A DNA stretch of 64,000 bases from the NCBI GenBank assembly GCA_035550515.1, contig DASZOZ010000047.1, positions 1 to 64,000 on the forward strand. Reading direction: 5' to 3'. This stretch comes from DATARH01 sp035550515 (GTDB taxonomy: Bacteria; Pseudomonadota; Alphaproteobacteria; ATCC43930; CGMCC-115725). The position numbers were made by a program, and so were the translations under genes. Shown here in pieces: positions 60,203 to 64,000 of the stretch. The notes under the pieces are model-generated. The model was not told the origin of the DNA. It saw nothing but the letters and a program-made list of their open reading frames with translations, and searched no databases. Every line of letters begins with the position of its first letter. Position 1 is the stretch's first letter.

Positions 60203-60976
60203 ATGAGCGGACGGGAACACGGCAGTCGCGGCCTGGAAATCCGCGATCTGGCGAAATCCTTCCGGATCGACGGACGCATGCATTCCGTTTTCCGGCAGCT
60301 CGATCTCGACATCGAGCGCGGTGAGTTTGTCGTGATCGTCGGCGAGAGCGGCTCCGGCAAGACGACGCTCCTGCGGATCATTGCCGGTCTGGAAGCCGCC
60401 GATAGCGGTTCCGTGGCGGTCAACGGCAAGGCGGTCGAGGGGGTCGGCGCCGAGCGTGTCATGGTCTTTCAAGAACCGCGCCTGCTGCCCTGGCTGACGG
60501 TCAGAAAAAACGTGGGCTTCGGTCTCGAATTGCGCGGCCGGCCGCGCGAAGCGATCGATCGCCGGGTTGACGACGCGTTGCGGCTGGTCGGGCTCGGGAC
60601 CTTCGCCGCCGCCTATCCAGGGCAATTGTCGGGGGGCATGGCCCAGCGTGTCGGGATCGCCCGCGCGCTCGTGACCGACCCCGAAATCCTGCTGCTCGAC
60701 GAACCCTTGGGCGCCCTCGACGCGATGACCCGGATGCGCATGCAGCAGGAGCTGGAGCGGCTCTGGCAGGACAACGGCGCGACGATGATCATGGTGACGC
60801 ACGACATCGAGGAGGCGGTCTACCTGGCCGACAAGATCGTCGTCATGGGGACCGGCAGCGGCGGTTTCGGCGAGGTGGTGCCGGTCCCGCTGCCGCGGCC
60901 GCGCGATCGCAGCGCCGTCCCGTTCGTCGAACTCCGCGAAACGCTGCTCCGGCGCTTTAACCTGGCCTCGCATTAG
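60203..60976 (+). CDS. ssuB: Aliphatic-sulfonate-type ABC transporter ATPase
   Basis: A 257-residue ABC ATPase of the SsuB/TauB type. It has VGESGSGKTTLLRIIAGLE (Walker A), MVFQEPRLLPWLTVRKNVGF (Q-loop), LSGGMAQRVGIARALVTDPEILLLDEPLGALDAMTRMRMQQEL (signature and Walker B) and MVTHDIEEAVYLADKIVVM. It completes the transporter. No sulfonate monooxygenase gene (SsuD-like) is present in the window. Confidence 0.9.
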   Translation: MSGREHGSRGLEIRDLAKSFRIDGRMHSVFRQLDLDIERGEFVVIVGESGSGKTTLLRIIAGLEAADSGSVAVNGKAVEGVGAERVMVFQEPRLLPWLTVRKNVGFGLELRGRPREAIDRRVDDALRLVGLGTFAAAYPGQLSGGMAQRVGIARALVTDPEILLLDEPLGALDAMTRMRMQQELERLWQDNGATMIMVTHDIEEAVYLADKIVVMGTGSGGFGEVVPVPLPRPRDRSAVPFVELRETLLRRFNLASH

Positions 60977-61006
60977 CGCGCTCGGACGGCGCGGCGTTGC
61001 GGCGAA

Positions 61007-61022
61007 TACGTAGTCTTACGTA
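61007..61022. promoter_or_regulatory. Dyad TACGTA-GTCT-TACGTA, possible regulator site
   Basis: Two TACGTA palindromes flank GTCT, 31 bp after ssuB and about 90 bp before the ATG of the 114-residue protein. Symmetric spacing suggests a dimeric regulator (LuxR/NarL- or CRP-type), but no binding protein can be named. Confidence 0.35.
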
Positions 61023-61110
61023 GAGACAGCAGAGAGCAAAGGCGCTTAGCTCGCAGCCGACAAAGCGCGCCGTCGATGAACCGGGCCGGCGCGCATCTGG
61101 GAGCGGCAGG

Positions 61111-61455
61111 ATGGCCCGATCTCACGCAGCCGACGACTTTGACGCGATCCGTCGCCGCTTGGGGCAGTTGCGGACGGAAGGCGCCGGGGCGCCGGTCGTC
61201 GAGCGCGACGACGACCCGCCGCGGGGTCCAAGGCCGTACCATGTGAGAAGCCACGGCGATCATTCGGCGCGCCGATGGGGCTCGTCCGAGCCGGGTTCCA
61301 AACCCGGCGGTCTGTCGCCGCCGATGACCCTTCGAACCGCGTGCCGGTTGGCCGGGTGCGATGGCGCCGGCCGGCGTTGCGCCAATTGCCGCCTGGCGGC
61401 TCGCTGCTTTGACGACTCGCGGTGGCTGGTCGGCGGACATGACCGGCTGCCTTGA
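61111..61455 (+). CDS. Hypothetical protein with a C-terminal cysteine motif
   Basis: A 114-residue protein. The N-terminus is acidic helical (MARSHAADDFDAIRRRLGQLRTEG), the middle is disordered and Arg/Gly/Pro-rich, and the C-terminal 40 residues contain five cysteines (CRLAGCDGAGRRCANCRLAARCFDD, pattern C-x4-C-x6-C-x2-C-x5-C), which could bind a metal. GGGAGCGGCAGG lies directly before the ATG. The N-terminal helix resembles small rhizobial proteins I cannot name. Translation is plausible, function unknown. Confidence 0.45.
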   Translation: MARSHAADDFDAIRRRLGQLRTEGAGAPVVERDDDPPRGPRPYHVRSHGDHSARRWGSSEPGSKPGGLSPPMTLRTACRLAGCDGAGRRCANCRLAARCFDDSRWLVGGHDRLP

Positions 61456-61473
61456 GGCGTAGCGGTTTGAAGT

Positions 61474-61794
61474 GTGGTCTGGACGATTCACATCCTCAAA
61501 AACAACAGGCGGTTTGTGCATGTTGTGGACGAACTGCACGCCGCGCTTGCCGTTTCGTGCATTTTCCTTCGCAGCGGGGTCGTGGTCGAGGAAATCGAAG
61601 GCCCGGCGGGCGAGCGGGTCGGCTGTGAAGTGATCCAGGAATTCGATCGGCCCGTTCGATCGGCGGCTTCCGCAAGACTTGGCGCCGTTCGGCGCTTCTT
61701 TTGGAGCATCGCGCATCGGCAAAGCGATCGATGCTGCGCGTCGCCGCGAACGCATCGACCGGGCAGGTCCGCCTCCGGTTCGCGTGATCGATAA
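61474..61794 (+). CDS. Hypothetical protein
   Basis: A 106-residue frame starting at GTG 61474. The first 60 residues (VWTIHILKNNRRFVHVVDELHAALAVSCIFLRSGVVVEEIEGPAGERVG) look like a small folded alpha/beta protein. The rest (RPVRSAASARLGAVRRFFWSIAHRQSDRCC...) is Arg/Ser-rich and less protein-like, so the true end or frame is unsure. It is in the same direction as the response regulator. It could also be a decayed gene. Confidence 0.35.
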   Translation: MVWTIHILKNNRRFVHVVDELHAALAVSCIFLRSGVVVEEIEGPAGERVGCEVIQEFDRPVRSAASARLGAVRRFFWSIAHRQSDRCCASPRTHRPGRSASGSRDR

Positions 61795-61827
61795 CGACAG
61801 TCAGCGATGGCGCGCCGTCGCCACGAT

Positions 61828-61841
61828 TTGAGACAAATCAA
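61828..61841. promoter_or_regulatory. FixK/FNR-like box upstream of the response regulator
   Basis: TTGAG-ACAA-ATCAA matches the TTGAT-N4-ATCAA consensus at nine of ten defined positions. It lies 80-94 bp before the chosen response-regulator start. Such boxes bind CRP/FNR-type activators (FixK, FnrN) that respond to low oxygen. Confidence 0.6.
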
Positions 61842-61921
61842 TGTCGCCGAAGGTTAATTAGGCGCGAAGTAGAACCTTGGGGTGGAACGCTTCGGGCTGG
61901 GCGGCGATGACCAGGCGCGCA

Positions 61922-62275
61922 ATGACGGTCTACGTGATCGATGACGACGAGGCCGTCAGAAACTCGATCTGCCTTGTGCTTGAATTGCATGGTTTTTCCG
62001 CCCGTCCTTTTGCGTCGGGCGAGGAATTTTTGCAGGTCCCCCGGCCGGACGGCGACAGCTGTCTGGTAATCGACATGACGATGCCGGGTCTGACCGGCCT
62101 CCAGGTTATCGAGCGGCTGCGGCGCGAGGGGAGTTCCGTGCCGGCGATCCTGATGACCGGCGATGTCAGGGAACGGATGCTGGCCGTCGCGGCGCGGGCG
62201 GAAGTCGCGTTGCTGGAAAAGCCTTTTCGACCCGGCGAATTGATCGATCGGGTTCATCACGCGCTCCACCGGTGA
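61922..62275 (+). CDS. Single-domain response regulator (CheY/FixJ-receiver type)
   Basis: A 117-residue receiver domain with no output domain. The acidic pocket is IDDDE (Asp7-Asp9), the phosphorylation site is Asp51 in CLVIDMTMPG, Thr79 is in ILMTGD and Lys100 in LLEKPF. The DMTMPGLTGLQVIERLR wording resembles the FixJ/NarL-class receivers. ATG 61907 is an alternative start. It may relay phosphate to or from an unlinked kinase. No histidine kinase is encoded in the window. FixK-like boxes before and after it suggest oxygen control. Confidence 0.85.
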   Translation: MTVYVIDDDEAVRNSICLVLELHGFSARPFASGEEFLQVPRPDGDSCLVIDMTMPGLTGLQVIERLRREGSSVPAILMTGDVRERMLAVAARAEVALLEKPFRPGELIDRVHHALHR

Positions 62276-62287
62276 CGCCGGCGAAAA

Positions 62288-62301
62288 TTGACCTAAATCA
62301 G
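62288..62301. promoter_or_regulatory. FixK/FNR-like box upstream of a 66-residue protein
   Basis: TTGAC-CTAA-ATCAG matches the FixK/FNR half-sites with two symmetric substitutions (T to C, A to G). It lies 36-49 bp before the ATG of the small protein at 62337, a promoter-proximal position for a FixK activator. Confidence 0.5.
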
Positions 62302-62336
62302 TGCCGCGTCGCCGTGTTCCCTGCATGGTCTGTCGC

Positions 62337-62537
62337 ATGGATCGCATCGAGCTGTTGAGAGCCAGAATTATCCTCTACCGCCGATACCTCAGCGAAGGCG
62401 TGGACGGTGATATGGCGCGCGCTTACCTATGGCTGATCCGCAAGGACGAAATCGAGCTCGCGGCGATTGCCAAGAGCCGGGAAAACAAGCCGCAAACGCA
62501 GACGGAAACCGCTCTGGATAAACCGCGAGGCGATTGA
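62337..62537 (+). CDS. Small conserved-looking hypothetical protein
   Basis: A 66-residue protein beginning MDRIELLRARIILYRRYLSEGVDGDMARAYLWLIRKDEIELAAIAK, an amphipathic helical hairpin, with a polar disordered tail. Short proteins of this wording occur in rhizobia as uncharacterised ORFs. It starts just after the second FixK-like box, so it may be oxygen-regulated. Function unknown. Confidence 0.55.
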   Translation: MDRIELLRARIILYRRYLSEGVDGDMARAYLWLIRKDEIELAAIAKSRENKPQTQTETALDKPRGD

Positions 62538-62590
62538 CGGAGCGGTGGCTTGCAGTCGGCAGGTTTGCGACTGAAGCCGTTACGGCGGCG

Positions 62591-63421
62591 CTAGGTGCCG
62601 CGTTCCCAAGCCTGATGCTCCTGGCGCGCGGCCTCGCGCGCGGCCCGGACGCGCGGGCTCTGCAGATAATCGCGCGCCCAGGGATCGCCGTCGCCCATCA
62701 GCTCCTGCGGCGTGCCGACCCGCAGCTTCTTGTCGACGATCACCGCGACCCGGTCGCAGATGGCGAACACGGTTTCGAGGTCGTGCGTGACGAGAAACAC
62801 CGTGAGGCCGAGACCGGTCTGCAGATCCTTGATCAGGCGGTCGAACGCGTCGGCGGCCAGCGGGTCGAGGCCGGAGGTGGGCTCGTCGAGGAACAACAGC
62901 TCGGGATCGAGGATGAGCGCACGTGCGAGTGCGGCGCGCTTACGCATCCCGCCTGACAGTTGCGCGGGATATTTTGTTGCGGCATCGGCGGGCAAGCCGA
63001 CCAGCCCCAGCTTTGACGCGATGATGCCGTCCATCAGTTCCGGCGCCATGCCGAGACTTTCCCGCAGCGGAACCGCGAGGTTCTCCGACACCGTCAGCGA
63101 GCTGAACAGCGCCCCGTCCTGGAACAGCACGCCCCAGCGCCGTTCGAGCGCGATGCGCTCATCCTCGCCGAGGGCGAAGACGTTCCGGCCAAACACCTCG
63201 ACGCTGCCCGATGCCGGCTTGTTGAGCCCGATGATCGTGCGCAGCAGGACCGACTTGCCGCTGCCCGAGCCGCCCACGACCCCCATCACCTCGCCCGCCA
63301 TGACGTCGAGGTCGATGCCGTCATGGACGGTCTGCGCGCCAAACCGGTTGACCAGGCCGCGCACGCGGATGATGGGCCGGCCGGACATGTCGGCGGACGG
63401 ATCGTTTGCAGCAGGGGTCAT
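62591..63421 (-). CDS. mlaF: MlaF-type ABC transporter ATPase (phospholipid/organic-solvent transport)
   Basis: A 276-residue ATPase of the MlaF/MkI family. Marks are VVGGSGSGKSVLLRTIIGLNKPASGSVEVFG (Walker A), WGVLFQDGALFSSLTVSENLAVPLRE (Q-loop), LSGGMRKRAALARALILDPELLFLDEPTSGLDPLAADAFD (signature and Walker B) and FLVTHDLETVFAICDRV. MlaF energises retrograde phospholipid transport in the Mla system. GGAGG lies 6 bp before the ATG. The partner MlaE and MlaD genes are not in the window, as the right-hand neighbour is ftsH. Confidence 0.85.
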   Translation of the reverse strand: MTPAANDPSADMSGRPIIRVRGLVNRFGAQTVHDGIDLDVMAGEVMGVVGGSGSGKSVLLRTIIGLNKPASGSVEVFGRNVFALGEDERIALERRWGVLFQDGALFSSLTVSENLAVPLRESLGMAPELMDGIIASKLGLVGLPADAATKYPAQLSGGMRKRAALARALILDPELLFLDEPTSGLDPLAADAFDRLIKDLQTGLGLTVFLVTHDLETVFAICDRVAVIVDKKLRVGTPQELMGDGDPWARDYLQSPRVRAAREAARQEHQAWERGT

Positions 63422-63443
63422 GGTCGACCTCCGATGATTGCGA

Positions 63444-64000
63444 TCAGGCGGCGGCGGAGTCGGGCACTGACCCGCCGCCGGCTGATTTCGTTTTGCGGCC
63501 GTTCAGCAATCGCTTCAGATCGGCGGCCGACAGCGTCTCTTTTTCCAGCAGCAGCCTGGCGCCCTTCTCCAGCACGTCGCGGCGTTTTTCCAGCTCGGCG
63601 AACGCGCGGTCCGCGGCCTCGGAGACCATCTCGCGCACCGCGCAATCGATCTCGCGCGCGGTCTGCTCGGCATAGCTGCGGTCGAACCAGCCGCCGGGCT
63701 GCTGCCCGCCCGGGAGGAATTGCTGGCGGATGCGGTCGTAGGCGACATCGCCGAGGGTCGGCACCATGCCGTATTGCGCGGCCGCGCTGCGCGCGATGTC
63801 CGTGGCCTTGGCGAGGTCGTCCGCGGCGCCGGTCGAGACCTTGCCGAAGATCAGCCGTTCGGCCGCACGTCCGCCGAGCAGCACCGCCATCTTGTTCCGC
63901 AGCTCGTCCTCGGTCATCAGAAAGCGATCCTCGATGGGGCGCTGGATGGTGTAGCCCAGCGCGCCGATGCCGCGCGGGATGATCGAAATCTTCTGTACCG
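63444..64000 (-). CDS. ftsH: ATP-dependent zinc metalloprotease FtsH, C-terminal part (cut by window edge)
   Basis: The last 185 residues of FtsH, a membrane-anchored AAA+ protease. Reading from the edge, KISIIPRGIGALGYTIQRPIEDRFLMTEDELRNKM and VLLGGRAAERLIFGKVSTGAADDLAKATDIARSAAAQYGM belong to the M41 peptidase domain, downstream of the HExxH motif, which lies beyond position 64000. The C-terminal helix region (AVREMVSEAADRAFAELEKRRDVLEKGARLLLEKETLSAADLKRLL) ends in a short polar tail. It lies 22 bp upstream of mlaF on the same strand, so the two may share a transcript. Confidence 0.92.
   Translation of the reverse strand, partial: VQKISIIPRGIGALGYTIQRPIEDRFLMTEDELRNKMAVLLGGRAAERLIFGKVSTGAADDLAKATDIARSAAAQYGMVPTLGDVAYDRIRQQFLPGGQQPGGWFDRSYAEQTAREIDCAVREMVSEAADRAFAELEKRRDVLEKGARLLLEKETLSAADLKRLLNGRKTKSAGGGSVPDSAAA

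Overview
The window is about 64 kb of very GC-rich bacterial DNA, nearly fully coding, with G/C-ending codons and Shine-Dalgarno starts. Several signs point to an alphaproteobacterium: the mutY / DUF721 / DsbA / smc neighbourhood, a hisB-hisH-hisA-hisF-hisE run, a SAM-II-type riboswitch (a class best known from Alphaproteobacteria), FixK/FNR-like boxes, and short palindromic intergenic repeats. I cannot name the genus. No rRNA, tRNA, transposase, integrase, phage gene or CRISPR array was seen, so this looks like ordinary chromosome with accessory catabolic modules.

Layout. 1-3.1 kb: smc (cut by the left edge), a DsbA-like thioredoxin-fold protein, a DciA/DUF721 protein and divergent mutY. 3.1-6.9 kb: histidine operon (minus strand) with a GNAT acetyltransferase and a double-hairpin repeat inserted. 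7.0-10.7 kb: acetoin-dehydrogenase-type 2-oxoacid dehydrogenase genes (E1 alpha, E1 beta, lipoyl/hydrolase E2). 10.9-17.2 kb: a heme-oxygenase-fold-like protein, an O-acetylhomoserine sulfhydrylase-type PLP enzyme and a MetA-type acyltransferase, then a phosphopantetheinyl transferase, a stand-alone acyl carrier protein, an AMP-forming ligase and a short-chain reductase. The last four look like a small carrier-protein pathway and form the most open-ended locus here. 17.2-28.4 kb: CoA-thioester catabolism (two amidohydrolases, a FATP-type ligase, two acyl-CoA dehydrogenases, a class III CoA-transferase, a PEP-mutase/isocitrate-lyase family enzyme, an atypical crotonase).

28.4-36.4 kb: a probable aromatic-degradation operon (ACMSD-like amidohydrolase, LigB-type dioxygenase, SMP-30 lactonase, two tandem HpaB-like monooxygenases, a frameshifted opine-dehydrogenase-like gene) and a VapBC pair whose toxin gene is also frameshifted. 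36.5-49.3 kb: EcsC protein, a complete branched-chain amino-acid-type ABC transporter with two tandem binding proteins, a dienelactone hydrolase-like protein, an EmrB-type exporter, a molybdopterin sulfoxide-reductase-like enzyme and a CmcJ/NvfI-type oxidoreductase.

49.4-61.0 kb: sulfur assimilation. A sulfate ABC operon (small ORF, binding protein, CysT, CysW, an unusual long CysA) reads leftward behind a SAM-II-like leader. Divergent from it are an APS-reductase-type CysH, a FAD/NAD(P)-binding protein, an Lrp/AsnC regulator and an aliphatic-sulfonate-type ABC transporter. 61.0-64 kb: small conserved-looking proteins and a single-domain response regulator near FixK-like boxes, then an MlaF-type ATPase and the C-terminal part of FtsH, cut by the right edge.
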